A stretch of 64,000 nt of DNA from Pholiota molesta (GCA_014925825.1 JACGCK010000014.1:434001-498000); one strand, 5' to 3'. Counted from the first letter of the stretch, positions 1 to 11,488 are shown. Program-made: numbers and translations. The notes: generated by a model not told the origin, from the letters alone.

Positions 1-2
1 GT

Positions 3-946
3 CAACTAGAGTCTAATGCTAAACCTATTATTCCCTATAATCCGGCGTGGGCATCCTCGATCCTTCGTCATTGGCACATGGACTGTATTCACATGCCTCT
101 CGGCGTGGGGGTAAGCAGTACCTTGTTCAGGCTACATGCTCCGCGTCGAAGTGGGACGAAGCCGAAGCAATTCGTCAAGCCAATGCGACCACGATTGCGA
201 AGTTTATCTATAAATTGGTGTGTCGTTTCTCATGCATTCCTTATATTACGGTCGATGGCGGCTCCGAGTTCAAAGGCGTGGCGGAAGAGGTGTTCCGTCA
301 GTACGGAATTGTCGTCATTGTGTCCTCAGCCTACCACCCGCAAGGGAATGGTGTATCCGAGCGTGCTCATCAGACGCTCGTACACGGACTCATGAAGGCA
401 TGCCATAAGGATAAATCCAAGTGGCCACTTTATGTCGACGCTATTTTATTCTCGATCCGCGTTACTACTAATAGAGTTACAGGCTATCCTCCCTATTACC
501 TCGTATATGGGATCTTCCCTGTTTTTGCCTTCGACATCGAGGACGGCACTTGGCAAACCCTCGATTGGGACACCGTGCGAACAACAGCCGACTTGATCGC
601 CCTTCGAGCTCAACAGATTGCGCGACGTGATGAAGACGCTGAGGCCGCGAATGAGCGCGCTCGTTTCTCTCGGCAGCAAGCGATCGACAACTTCAACAAA
701 CGTTACGGTAAAAATTTTTCTTTTCATGGCTTTGACGTTGGGATGTGGGTGCTTCGGCACGAGACCTGGTTGGATAATCAGTTTGGAAAGAAGGATCTTT
801 GGCGCTGGTCTGGGCCATACATTATTCACGAGAAGCGCGATAACAACACTTACGTGTTGCGCGAGCTCAATGGAACGGTTATGCGAGGACATGTTACTGC
901 TCACCGTCTTAAGCTTTTCTTTTCAGATCAGAAGATCAGATTATGA
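3..946 (+). pseudogene. Ty3/gypsy integrase (C-terminal part of pol), frameshifted
   Basis: The integrase core is readable. A first acidic residue lies in a HWHMDCIHMP stretch near 75-100, the second in TVDGGSEF near 250, and the catalytic Glu in NGVSERAHQTL near 350-375, giving the D,D-35-E triad. A C-terminal region follows with the GMWVLRHET and WSGPYIIHEK motifs typical of the DNA-binding end. The frame that is open from the left edge through MDCIHMPLGVG must shift by one base at the G-run near 110-115 to join the frame that continues to the stop at 946. Adding one G would restore it. This is either a real inactivating mutation or a homopolymer error. The enzyme would insert retroelement cDNA into host DNA. 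Confidence 0.8.
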
Positions 947-1522
947 AGACTGTCACCAACATCCAGCTCTACTACGACATCCATCACTTCGAACGTGAGT
1001 TCATCAAGAATCTTCGATCCTCGAGCTCTCTTCATACGGCGCGCCATCCCGACATCGACTATTATCATTACAACAAGGACCCGCGAGGCAATGACGACCT
1101 TCCAATACCGACCTTTGCTTCCGTTGGTGCGCGCCGACCCTTACGAATTCTCTACTTCCCCGGCATGGTCGCGAATCCCTCGAGCTCGGCGCTTATTCAC
1201 AAACCGCACTGGGGGGATCGATTCGCGACGACCCCGCTTTTGAGTCCTTCGAGGATTGGTCTGCGAACCTCACGCGCATCGCATTGGACGACATCCTGGT
1301 TGCCGAAGACATATTCCACCCCAAGAACGCCAACCCTGGCCGCTTTCCGTTAGGATTCATTCGCGCGTAACGTCCTCATTCCCCTTAAATCTTTCATTTC
1401 ATTTACCTTGCCGTTTCCGTGGCCCTTGACATTTTATCCTGCTTTATCACTTTATCCATCTCTCCTTTATTTCTTCCATATCATCCTTCTTGATGTTGGG
1501 GGCAACATCTAAAGGGGGGCAC
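947..1522 (+). other. Retroelement spacer and polypurine tract
   Basis: This stretch between the integrase stop and the putative 3' LTR has no gene I can support. It ends with a purine-rich run (AAAGGGGGGC, 1511-1520), which is where plus-strand priming is expected in LTR retrotransposons, two bases before a TGTGG start. Confidence 0.45.
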
Positions 1523-2453
1523 TGTGGAGGAGATGGATAGCGCGCTCGTCGACGCGACGCAAAGTCCACCTTCCCACGAGATGCCGATCGAGCCGCACGA
1601 GCCTAGGCTCAGCGGTCGATAAGATCTTTCTGTTCTTTCGTACATACCCTTTAACCGCTTCCCCTATCACATTATTCCCTATCACAAGAGCGACCGATTA
1701 TCAAATTCTCGTGCCCTCACCTTCTTTTGCGATGCCTTAGGACTTCAAACACGGCGTGAGAACGCGCACGGCACGACTACGGCAACTTAGGCGCCCGCGC
1801 AAACTCGACAACGTCAACAGAACACGGCGCCGCGCTCAACGAACAGACACTCGACCATAATCCTACAAGTACGAGGGAGATGGAACTAGGGCATAGGGTG
1901 TGTCGGACGAGCTTTACCCGACGATTCTGCTTTTCAAATTATAAGATATGTCTCTCCATTTTTATCTATCAATATTTTCGATCACTTCCGCGTTTCGTTC
2001 CCTTTCTTCTACATAGCCAAAGCCGCGCATGGCGAGACGATACGTCGTGCACAGGATCTGGAGGATGCGCCCACACATGCGTCGAGCAGCGAACATGGAC
2101 TGGTCACCCATGCAGGCAGGCATATCCCTTTGGCAAGGATGTGTCTCCTCTCGCGCCCGCATCACCACATCATCCGTTTCCCCTATCCTGCGTACGGCCG
2201 ACAATATCGTTCCGCGTGGCCTAGGTCTTATCTTTATTTGAAAACGGGCACTCTATATACACGCGTTAAGTAGCTTATTTGATTTTCATGATTTCACGGA
2301 CCTGGCGACACAAGAGTACGTGTGCGCCAGGGAATCTCGTATATACCTCGTTTGTAAATTTTTGTCTCCTTGGTTAATCCACCCCCATTTTTGATTCTGA
2401 ACTTCGAGCGCGAGCACGAGCCCCAACCCGAGCAATACGAGCCGAGCATCACA
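1523..2453 (+). repeat. Putative 3' LTR
   Basis: It begins with TG just after the polypurine tract and may end in ACA at 2453. It contains T-rich stretches and a TATA-like tract near 2250 (CTCTATATACAC). No second LTR is present for comparison and no target duplication can be tested, so the limits are inferred only from structure. Short open frames inside it have no family resemblance. Confidence 0.35.
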
Positions 2454-2551
2454 ACTATCTACACATTAACTCCTACTCTGTCCCCCTTCCGTCACTCTCC
2501 GTTATCGACGACCTCAGTCCTTCCCACCAAGAAGAAACCAACTCTTCCACA

Positions 2552-3010
2552 GTGGTCAACAAGGCTAGGCGTAAAGCTTTCGATGAGGTTCTCGAAAAGT
2601 TCCCTATATTGGAGGAAGTCCAGGGGTTGTATATTGCTTGGACAAACCCAGTGGACCCAAAGGCCGTGAAGGCTGATAAATCTTATGCGGCCCCTGATTA
2701 CGACAGTGATGATGATGAAGACTCCAAACCGGACATTGACGACTACGACGACGACGACGACTCGAAGGATTCGGACAACAAGAGCACATCCTCCGCAAAG
2801 ACGAAACCTCGCAGAGTGCGCGACACGAAGCGAATGCGAGCCAATACCAAGAAGCGAAAACGAGCCAATACTTCACCTACACCTGGTCGGCGCCGTCACG
2901 ACAATTCTCTTTATCGAGAAACCCTAGTCGAGCACGAAAGGGCAGTCGGAAAAGGAGGATGGACTGCAGAACAGGTAGGCAATTGGAGGCAACAACTCGA
3001 ATGTGCTTGA
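2552..3010 (+). pseudogene. C-terminal fragment of an acidic, repeat-borne hypothetical gene (copy A)
   Basis: The readable protein has a conserved segment (LEKFPILEEVQGLY, then SYAAPDYDSDDDED), a long Asp-rich run, a basic Lys/Arg-rich nuclear-localisation-like stretch and an ending WTAEQVGNWRQQLECA. The same protein, longer at its N-terminus, is encoded in inverse orientation at 7897-8728. This copy therefore looks 5'-truncated, probably by the adjacent LTR element. The longer copy suggests a basidiomycete HNH-nuclease-like family, but the HNH motif itself is not visible in either copy. I infer a nuclear protein carried on a repeat, without a firm function. Confidence 0.5.
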
Positions 3011-3283
3011 AGTCTATCGATAGTTTCACGCCCTCGACTTCTACCGCCATTCCAACCTTCGTCTCAGCTAGTACCACCCCGGCACCCAACTCCAGGTCCT
3101 GAATGTTGAAGGCATCCAACTGCGTTTCCTCTTCGTGGACCTCCGGCTCCTCGCCCTCCTCCTCCTGCGCCAGCGCCTTGAGCCTACCGTTGATCTGCGC
3201 ATCTGTTATATGCACGAGCACCTGTAGGTGTCCAAGGATCCCGGCTAGCTCCTCTTTCATCGTTTAGTTTTGAATCAATGTAT
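2560..3283 (+). repeat. Dispersed inverted repeat, copy A
   Basis: Sequence ending at 3283 (reverse complement begins ATACATTGATTCAAAACTAA) matches 7649-8290 in opposite orientation over the acidic gene fragment and its 3' flank. Identity is high but interrupted by small indels. In copy A the 3' flank also has an open minus-strand frame (2877-3260, about 127 codons) that is broken in copy B, so I do not call it a gene. Confidence 0.7.
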
Positions 3284-3386
3284 TTTATGTTGAAAGTAGC
3301 CAACAGGTGTGCCATGGCCGTGACCGCCATCGCTTCGGCATAGTCCTTTCTTGCGCATATTCTGGACAGGTACCGGATCACTGGTA

Positions 3387-4112
3387 TCAAACTGGTATGG
3401 TGAGGAAAGCACGTCCAAAGACACCACAGAAGTCTTTCTTATTTACTCCACGCATATGCAGCTCCTCGAACTCGTCAATTTCAAGCTTCCAGCTCTCCTT
3501 CATTGTCGCGAAACAGAACACATCGAGACCTTGAAGTGCGTGGGTACAGTGAGGCGGGTAACCCCAAATTTCGATGTTGTTTTCGATGCAATACTCAAGC
3601 AAATCGGCGCTGTAGTGCGAGCTGTAGCCATCCATCAACAGCACGCACTTTTCGCCTGCAGCTTTGTCTCATTTTTGTGGGTCAAATTCCAAGCAAGTGC
3701 GAGCTGGCCGTCGGTCCATCCAATCTCGGAATGAGAAAGTCTTCAATGGTAAGCTTCTATATCCATCGGAATGATTGACTTTACTCACGAGGCATGGCTA
3801 ACATTGTTTTCTCCCCACTTTCTCTAGAAAATTACGCCCCTTGAAGATAATTGTCGCCTTCAGAGCAGTCCCGTCGGCGCAGATCGCAACGAGTGCAGTG
3901 GCATTCTCTCGATTGCCGCTGCCGGCCTTGTGCTGAATCTTTGATCTTCGCCTCCCGACAACACACTGGGTTCCTTGATTTGAAGGGTTACCTCCGCCAG
4001 GAAGAGTCGCAAGATATATGTTATCTTGCGTGCGATGATTAGGTAGTCTGCAGATGTCCGACCGCTTGGCCCCAAGTGCGATAATGAGACCTCTAATATT
4101 CATACGATTCAA
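3387..4112 (-). pseudogene. pogo/Fot1-type (DDE_1) transposase remnant
   Basis: Two minus-strand pieces belong to one DDE_1 transposase. The upstream piece (4112-3798) reads through ENATALVAICADGTALKATIIFKG. The downstream piece (3644-3387) reads LLMDGYSSHYSADLLEYC and then PPHCTHALQGLDVFCFATMK, which carry the second and third acidic residues of the Tc1/mariner-pogo catalytic triad. The pieces lie in different frames with about 150 bp between them that still reads GWTDGQLALAWN in part. The first catalytic Asp region looks degraded. No flanking inverted repeats or TA duplications were found. A fossil of a DNA transposon. Confidence 0.75.
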
Positions 4113-4833
4113 CGTCGAGGGAGCTTTGAGATCAAAATTGACCCAGGATATAAATGATTATGAATTAGTATGCAATTATACGGTACAGATTGCACTCTCC
4201 CATTTCTATACGCATTCTATCCTAAGGCCTGAGCCAACATCCGTCCACGCGTCCACAGCCATGCAACGCACTTGTGGATATCGATGCAGGCGTCTGAACT
4301 CTGGAGAAATGTTGAAAACCCTTCACCTGCTATCCAGTTCGTGAAGCGAACTTGGGCGGCGGGTAGGCGCCCGGAAATCCCTTGTCCATCGCCATCGACG
4401 TCTGTCATCGTTGCCTTTGGGCGTGGCTGTCATCGCCCATCGCTGTCGGCATCCCGCCGCGGTTCTGCAATTGCCGTCTGCTGTCCATCTCGCGTAGTGC
4501 GCGTCGTTCGCAGTCGCACAGCACTATCCGCGTCGTTGTCGGTCGCGCTATCCACGTCATCGGAAGACGCGCTATCCACATCATCCGCTCCATCGTCGGC
4601 CACGCTGTCCATGTCAGGCCCAGGGACATAACAAGTTGTTAAGAGCAGTAAAAGCGAAATAAAAAAACGATTATTATTATTATTTGGGTAATCTGCACGT
4701 GTTAGCGTAGCGTGAGAATGCCATTTATTTTTCCAGGGGTTTCAAAAAAGTGCGGCAAGATTGGTCCAAACTTCGTCTTCAAGGTCCAAATTTCGTCGTC
4801 GTCGTCGTCGCCAACAGTCCACTCATCTCTACG
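4113..4833. other. Intergenic, upstream of NOG1
   Basis: No gene is recognised. The minus strand encodes an Asp-rich low-complexity stretch around 4430-4629 made of imperfect repeats of a DDVDSA-like unit, which may be part of the transposon remnant. A GTC trinucleotide run (about 4790-4812) lies in the NOG1 5' region just before its start codon. Confidence 0.4.
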
Positions 4834-7339
4834 ATGTCGACAAGCGGTCTCAAGGCCATTGCGCCGGTGCCTACGGCAAACGATTTCCTCGACATCGTGC
4901 TTTCCAAGACTCAGAGGAAGACTCCTACTGTGCGTCTTTAATCCTAATCTCTTCAACGATCTGCACTCGCATTCTACATTGAGGCAATGTTGAGAGACAA
5001 CGTTGAGCAATGTTGAGAGACCAATAACGGTGCTAGTGATGTGTTGGGCTGCAGGGACTGTGATGGGCTGCCGGAGAAACAAGTACTGATTACTGTTCGT
5101 TATGCGTTAGGTTATTCACAAAAACTTCAAAATCAGCCGGATACGAAATTTCTACATGCGCAAGGTCAAATTTGCCCAAGACTGCTTTGACGAGAAGCTC
5201 GGAGCCATCCTCACCGAATTCCCTATGCTTGACGTACGTTTGCCTTTGCGGTTTTCATTCAATCATTTTGTCCATAATGCAACATACTTACACCTTATTT
5301 TATTCTTCAGGACCTTCATCCATTCCTGTCATCGTTGATGAACGTTCTATACGACAAGAACCATTACAAACTTGCCCTGGGACAACTACGCACGGCACGC
5401 CATCTTATCGACCATGTTGCCAAGGACTACGTCCGTCTCCTCAAGTTCGGTGATAGTCTGTATCGCTGCAAGCAGCTGAAGAAAGCTGCCCTTGGTCGGT
5501 GCGTCTATCGCTTCTTCATCAGCTATTCATTCGTCTAACCGACTCCGTTTATTTTTGTTTACAGTATGGCCACCGTCATGAGGCGCCAGAAAGACCCCCT
5601 AGCCTATCTCGAACAAGTGCGACAGCACATCTCCCGTCTACCCAACATCGATCCGAACACACGCACGCTCCTCATCTGCGGCTACCCCAACGTCGGCAAG
5701 TCGTCTTTCATCAACAAAGTGACCCGCGCGGATGTCGACGTGCAGCCGTACGCATTCACCACAAAGTCCCTCTTCGTCGGCCATCTGGACTACAAGTACC
5801 TCCGGTGGCAGGTCATCGACACCCCGGGTATCCTCGACCACCCGCTCGAGGAGATGAACACGATCGAGATGCAGAGCATCACGGCGATGGCGCATCTGAA
5901 GAGCTGCATCCTCTACTTCATGGACCTGAGCGAGCAGTGCGGGTACAGCATCGAGGCGCAGTGCAAGCTCTTCCACTCCATCAAGCCGCTCTTCGCCGGA
6001 AAACCCACCCTCCTGGTCATCAACAAAATCGACATCACGCGCCTGGAAGACGTGCACCCGGACTCGCGCGCGCTCGTCGACGAGATCATCGCGCAGCCCG
6101 ACGTGACGTGCGTGCAGGTGTCGTGCTTCACGGAGGAGGGCGTCATGGAGGTCAAGAACACCGCGTGCGACGCGCTCCTCGCGCACCGTGTCGATATCAA
6201 GATGAAGGGCGCCAAGATCAACAGTGTGATCAACCGGATACACGTCGCGCAGCCCAAGCCCAGAGATGACGTGGTGCGGGCGCCGTTCATCCCCGATGCC
6301 GTGAAGCAGCGCAAGAAGTACGACAAAAACGACCCCGAGAGGAGGAAGCTCAAGCGCGACGTCGAGTTGGAGGAAGGCGGTCCGGGTGTGTACAACATCA
6401 ACATGAGAGGTGCGCTGTTTGCTCTATTTGCCTGTCCAGTGCTGATGATGGATGCCTCGGTGTTTTATAGAGGACTACCTGCTCGCCAACCCCGAATGGA
6501 AGGAGGATATCATCCCCGAAATCATGGACGGCAAGAACATCGCGGATTTCATCGACCCAGATATTGCAGAAAAGCTCGAGGCGCTCGAGCGCGAGGAGGA
6601 GCGTCTCCAAGCAGAAGGCTTCTACGAAAGCGACTCAGATATGGTATGCCCCACATCCAACCCAATCACTTGTATTCTTCTGATCCCTTTCTCAGTTCGA
6701 CTCAGACGACGAACGTGAAGCCAAAGAAGCCACTATTGCCCTCTCCCACAAAATCACCTCTCAATCCATCAAAAAATCCAAGAAGAACCAGTCCCGTCTG
6801 CCGCGTACCGCTGGCCTGCGCACTCTCACTGAACTCACGAGCGAACTCACCCGTGCCGGCCTCGACCCCAGCCGGATCCAAGAGCGCGCCGAGATGCTCG
6901 CCAAACTGCATGGCGCGAAGCGCAAACGCGCTGACGACGACGACGACGAAGAGATGGAGGAAGCCGACGGCGGCGAAGGCGAAGCGGGCGAGGAGAGCTG
7001 GATGGACGTCGACGAGGATGACAACGCAGACGCGCCGGCGAAGCGCGTCAAGACGAACTCGGGCGGCGTCGTCACAAAGCGTGTGCCGCGCTCGAACAGG
7101 CAGATGGCGGGTATGCGCAACGAGGAGCAGTTCAACAAGGCGAACCAGCTGCGGAACCTCGGGCAGCGCCCGCGCAATATGCTCGCCAAGGCTGGCGAAG
7201 GCGATCGCCAGATCAAAACCAAAATGGTTCGTATATCTTGCTTCTGCTGGTCTCTGGGAACGCTAAAATTTGATACTTTCTACAGCCAAAACATCTGTTT
7301 GCCGGCAAGCGAAAGGGAGGAAAGACACAAAGAAGATGA
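4834..7339 (+). CDS. NOG1: Nucleolar GTP-binding protein 1 (ribosome biogenesis GTPase)
   Basis: Nog1 is an Obg-family GTPase acting in nucleolar and cytoplasmic maturation of 60S ribosomal subunits. Seven exons can be spliced cleanly: 4834-4929, 5111-5233, 5311-5498, 5565-6409, 6471-6643, 6696-7226 and 7286-7339. The N-terminal helical domain reads [18 protein letters not shown] and FYMRKVKFA. The G domain has G1 [10 protein letters not shown]3 DTPGI and G4 NKID, with the family signature [20 protein letters not shown]. The C-terminal part is acidic and then basic, ending [15 protein letters not shown]. Every splice preserves the frame. The ATG at 4834 matches the start expected from yeast Nog1. 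Its final exon and 3' UTR are duplicated twice downstream (13.0 and 17.9 kb), which is unusual. Function is secure from conservation. Confidence 0.96.
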
Positions 7340-7485
7340 TTTGGGACTCTTTCCTTCGCATCTCTACCTATTCGTTTCTGTACTTTTCAGTTTTATGTTT
7401 CATCTCTTGTACGTAGGATTCGAGTTTCCATTGATTAGAAATCGACGATTTAACCGCAGTTCTGCCTATGCCGAGTTATGATATC
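7286..7485 (+). repeat. NOG1 last exon plus 3' UTR, parent copy of a three-copy repeat
   Basis: The stretch beginning in exon 7 (codons for [10 protein letters not shown]) and running through the UTR to about 7485 is repeated at 13,014-13,200 and 17,941-18,120. All three share the AAGCGAAAGGGAGG segment, GATGATTTGGGACTC-like sequence and TTGCATCTCT further on. Homology to the parent ends near 7485, while the two downstream copies go on matching each other. Confidence 0.85.
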
Positions 7486-7648
7486 CTCTTGTGCTTTATG
7501 AAATGTTCAAGATCATACATCCTTTTTGACATTGCGATGCTTCATCTTTGATATTATCTCATCCATTTTTTCTGCGAGGCCTTTTGAGTCGTATTGTCAC
7601 CAGTAAGGTCATCCAAAATATACATTACAGTGATACGATATACAAAAG
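7340..7648 (+). other. NOG1 3' flank
   Basis: AT-rich sequence after the NOG1 stop. Only the first 150 bp or so resemble the tail copies at 13.0 and 17.9 kb. The rest, up to the start of repeat copy B at 7649, shows nothing coding. Confidence 0.5.
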
Positions 7649-8290
7649 ATACATTGATTCAAAGCTAAACGACGAAAGAGGAACTAGACGGGATCCTTGG
7701 ACACCTACAGGTGCTCAAGCATATAAAAGATGTGCAGATCAACGGTAGACTCGAGGCACTGGGCAGGAGGAGCGTGAGGAGCCGGATGTCCACGAAGAGG
7801 AAAGACAGTTGGACGTGGGGTGGTACTAAGTGAGACGGAAGTTGGAACAGTGGTAAATGTTTGAGGGGTAACACCATCGATAGACTTCAGGCACATTCAA
7901 GTTGTTGCCTCCAATTGGCTACCTGTTCTGCAGTCCATCCTCCTTTTCCGACTGCCCTTTCGTGCTCGACTAGGGTTTCTTGACAGAGAGAATTGTCGCG
8001 ACGGCGCCCACCAGGTAGGTGAAGAATTCCCTCGTTTTCGCTTTTTGACGCCCACTCGGCGAGGTTTCGTCTTCACGGAGGTTCTGCTCTTGTTGTCCGA
8101 TACGTAGTCCGAATCATCGTCGTCATCGTCAATGTCTGGTTCGGAGTCATCATCATCACTGTCATTATCAGGAGCCGCATAAGATCCATCAGCCGCCACA
8201 TCCTTTGCGTCCGGTATTGCTGTCCAGGCAGTATACAACCGCCTGACCTCCTCCAATATGGGGAACTTTTCGAGAAGCTTATTCAAAGCT
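7649..8290 (-). repeat. Dispersed inverted repeat, copy B
   Basis: Inverse of copy A (2560-3283). The shared edge begins ATACATTGATTCAAAGCTAA at 7649. Copy B has lost about 50-60 bases in the 3' flank relative to copy A (around 7820) and carries other small indels. Confidence 0.7.
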
Positions 8291-8728
8291 ACACGCTTAG
8301 CTACGATGGACTTTGTCTCCATCTCCAACAGTTTTTTGCCGAGCGCAAGAATAGCAAATTTCGGATGAATGTGGGAGTCAAAATCAGGTAAATTGTCGAA
8401 AGGATAAACGTAGTTAACAAAGCTCTCTGGGCCCACAGGAGCTTGATCGATTTGGATCGTGATTCCTAATTTTTCCATGCGGAAAAGTGGTAGCAAACGG
8501 TAGGGCCTGATACCATCCTGCATACGATTCACATATAAGAAATCAATATTTCTGGGGGAAAATAATGGGACTTGCGGGTATATCTGGGAAATTTCTTCTA
8601 TCAGCAATCGCGATCTTGCCGGGTTGGAGGGTCGAGGCATATTGCATAATTATTTCTTCAGAAGGCAACAGGGCCCAATTCCCATTGTCCATAAGGGTGC
8701 GTAAGGATGCTCCGACTAAACAAGACAT
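7897..8728 (-). pseudogene. Acidic repeat-borne hypothetical gene, longer copy (B); possible HNH-nuclease relative
   Basis: The minus strand first reads MDNGNWALLPSEEIIMQYAS in one frame. Near 8640 it switches to a second frame containing NIDFLYVNRMQDGIRPYRLL, SHIHPKFAILALGKKL, LLEKFPILEEVRRLY and an Asp-rich tract followed by a basic tail. The pattern (FDNGNW...PLFR...HPKFAI) reminds me of the C-terminal half of HNH-nuclease proteins that are numerous in Agaricomycetes, but the HNH residues would lie upstream and are not seen. The frame switch and the absence of an upstream part suggest a truncated, decayed copy. Confidence 0.45.
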
Positions 8729-8759
8729 CGTGAGCTGTTGAACTATTAACGATTATATC

Positions 8760-9642
8760 ACCACCTACGACACACTATATTGCGGCGAGTATTGAGGTTC
8801 AGCGTCTTTCGTCTCATATTCCAAAACCATTCAATGCTATTCATCTACGGAATGCTAAGCATAGCATTCATATCATGATATGAGAAAGATACATACAAAC
8901 TCATCGTTGCTCGATAAAGACTTGGCAACTATATGACAATATTGAACGGCTCGTTGCTTTGGGCAGTTCTCAACGAGACGATCGGTTGGGTGCAACGGCT
9001 TTGATATGCTCCTTGCGTCTCTTGGATAAGCCGGAGGTTCCCATAGTTGCCATAGCTGGAGCTGGATGTATTGGCGAGTTGGTAACACTTTTGGTAGAGT
9101 ATGCAGTTGAGAAGTCGCTGGAGGAGGTCGTGGTTGTGGTCATGGCGGACTGCAGCATCTCGGGGCCGTGCCGATGCTCGGCCCGGGGAGACGCGCAGTG
9201 TTCACGCCAGCGTTCGTGACAGGTTCGTGCCTCTCTTCCTTGCACTCCTCGACGCGCAGTATGACTAGACACCGCATACAGCTTCCTCAGAATGGCTGAT
9301 AGGATGTATAACATGCTCTCAATCTAATTTTTTCAAAATGCGGGACACAGGATAGGGGCTGGAGCATAACGCAGAATTTTCGAGGGATTGGACGCAAACA
9401 TGAAGCACGAACACGTTGGGGTTTTATGCGATGTGGACTACGATCAAGAGATCGTTCTGGGGGTATACGCAACAAGGATTGGTATGGGATTGTATCCATT
9501 TTACCAAATTATGTTCTCTAACAGTGCTTCCGCTTTATCCAGCAAATCATGACACTGGCGATAGATCAGGCAGGCAGTATCGCACTATCGCTGCTCTTCG
9601 TATCTCTGTTGCGTGTAGATAGGGACCCTCGATTTTCAGCGC
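8760..9642. other. Intergenic, no recognised gene
   Basis: Short open frames exist, but none shows a domain, splice pattern or family motif. A sequence of about 35 bp (CTTGCACTCCTCGACGCGCA and neighbouring bases, about 9239-9275) recurs at about 9994-10,030. Confidence 0.4.
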
Positions 9643-9979
9643 ATCTCTGATGGTAAGCGTGAAGATCACGCATCCTGAACGTGTAGTTCTGATCATCCGC
9701 TGTTTGTTCAAAGAATCGTGCAGGCACTGGGGTGGTTCTTCGCCGACGAGAAGATTGTCGAAATGATCACACTCTGTGTGCACGCCTCAAGGAACGCAGA
9801 CTTGAGAAAAAAACACCCTGCTCAAGTCGAACGTGAGTCTACGACGCTTGATGATGAAGCGTCGGTCGGCGCCTCTCGTTCGACGGCTCTCGGACCTAGG
9901 TTCGTATTTTGTCTCAACTTGAAATTTCGTGATTGATTGAACTGATATTGAAGCCGTTAGTACATCCTACGCGCGCCCC
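9643..9979 (+). repeat. Direct repeat unit 1 (~340 bp)
   Basis: It starts ATCTCTGATGGTAAGCGTGA and ends at GTTAGTACATCCTA...GCGCGCCC. It is repeated at 10,444-10,780 at roughly 85-90% identity by eye. The minus strand of both units can be read as related peptide fragments (NEQRMIRITHSGCMMFTLTI in unit 2), so it may be a duplicated piece of an unidentified gene. Confidence 0.7.
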
Positions 9980-10443
9980 TTTTCTTGCTCTTTTCCTTGC
10001 ACTCCTCGATGCGCAGTATGACTAGACACCACTCAACAACGACAACAAGGTGAAACCCGAGGAGAGATGCGCCAACGGCACCCAACCATATGTAGGAGAC
10101 ATACATTCGTTCCTATTAGACAGTGACTCACACGACGAACCTTAGGCATCTGCTCGGGTTCTCTTAGAAGGAGAGACGCAGGAGCTTCCAAGAGCTTCCG
10201 CATAGTCTCCGAAAACAGACCTTATACATCCAGTGATAATCGATTTGATATAAGATAAGGCTTCCGCATGGGCATCTATCACACTCTCCGCCATCAACCA
10301 TCCACACTCAGTACTCAGCCTTGCTCTGTTCTGTCCCATCAACGATTTCCCTGGGCATCTCAACAACGACGGCGAGCTGAAGTCTGAGGAGAGACATGTC
10401 AACGACGCAAAATCACATATATAATATTCTCATGGTCGGCACA

Positions 10444-10780
10444 ATCTCTGATGGTAAGCGTGAACATCATGCATCCTGAATGTGTAATTCTGATCATCCG
10501 CTGTTCGTTCAAGAATGGTGCAGGCACTGGGGTGGTTCTTGGCCGACGAGAAGACTGTCGAAATGACCAGACTCTGTGTACACGCCTCACGAACTGATAG
10601 TCGACAAAAACGCCTGTTCGAGTCGAACGTGAGTTACGACGCCTGATGATGCCTCGGTCTGCGCGTCTCGTTCGACGACTTTCGGACCTAGGTTCTTATT
10701 TTCTGCCGACTTGAATTTTCTTCGTGATTGGTTGAACTGATATTGAAGCGTTAGTACATCCTACCGTCTACGCGCGCCCG
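10444..10780 (+). repeat. Direct repeat unit 2 (~340 bp)
   Basis: Second copy of the unit at 9643-9979, separated from it by about 460 bp. It has diverged by substitutions and small indels, so the duplication is not recent. Confidence 0.7.
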
Positions 10781-11488
10781 ATGCCTAGCTGAGGCGTCTG
10801 CTCAGTCTGGATAATTGCGCGTGCTCGAGCACGGGTTCATATGCTTTTGCTGTGATGCCATTATACGACTGCAGTCATTTAAAGCGTCACAAGTGGCGGC
10901 TTCCGCCACAGCTAGTCCACAACCCTCCTTTCGTCGGTCAAAATACTGCATGCCGGGACGCAATCCCCTCACGTGCTGAACGAGAGAGATTGTATCAAAT
11001 CGATTTTCATTTGATTTATAAGGTCTGTTTTAACAGACCACATAGGAACACATCCTTTCGACCGTACATAGACCCACGCGGTTGAATCCGGTTGGATTTT
11101 TCCGGAATGTGTATGCGAGCTCCTCGCCACCATTCCCTCATCCCATTATCCTATTCTTCTCTTTTTTGCTATCTCTTTTTCTTTCCGAGCAAGCATCGAA
11201 CATCCCATCATGTGGTCACATGATGGCTGGGCTGGTGGACTCTTCCAATCGTAATACTCTGCGCTATTTCGGTCAACATTCGATTCGATTTCACTTCTGC
11301 TTCCACGAGGATTGCTACCAGCGGGTAACACACGCGATCAGCCTACATGTGCCTTGGACACCCATCTCTTCATCTTCTCGTCAACCCCATGATGTTACTC
11401 TGAAGGCGTGTATCTAGTGGGCCAGCGCATCTACCTGATTTAAAAGGCCATGATCTATCCTCAGAGTCCCCACACGAAGTGATCAACT
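10781..11488 (+). promoter_or_regulatory. Upstream region of first GH54 gene
   Basis: CT-rich tracts lie at 11,110-11,190. A TATA-like TTTAAAAGG near 11,438-11,447 is followed by a leader containing CAGAGTCCCCACACGAAGTG and the ATG at 11,489. The same TATA-like box and leader occur in front of the second gene (14,210-14,260), and weaker similarity reaches back to about 11,220, so the promoter was duplicated with the gene. Confidence 0.55.

Larger units (their letters stand above)
1..2453 (+). mobile_element. Ty3/gypsy LTR retrotransposon, 3' part, cut by window edge
   Basis: The left edge carries the end of a pol gene (integrase), a spacer, a polypurine tract at about 1511-1520 and then a TG-starting region that fits the beginning of a 3' LTR at 1523. 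The 5' LTR, gag, protease and RT lie outside the window, so the LTR cannot be confirmed by comparing both ends. The right limit (about 2453, ending in ACA) is an estimate. The sequence after it is unrelated to the integrase and leads into another repeat. The copy is probably dead, because the integrase frame is broken near position 112. Confidence 0.7.

Noticed and set aside
4786..4812. GTC trinucleotide run as a coding or regulatory feature
   Set aside because: A short microsatellite before the NOG1 start; no evidence of function.
5638..6404. Minus-strand frames of 201 and 163 codons
   Set aside because: Antisense to the NOG1 GTPase domain.
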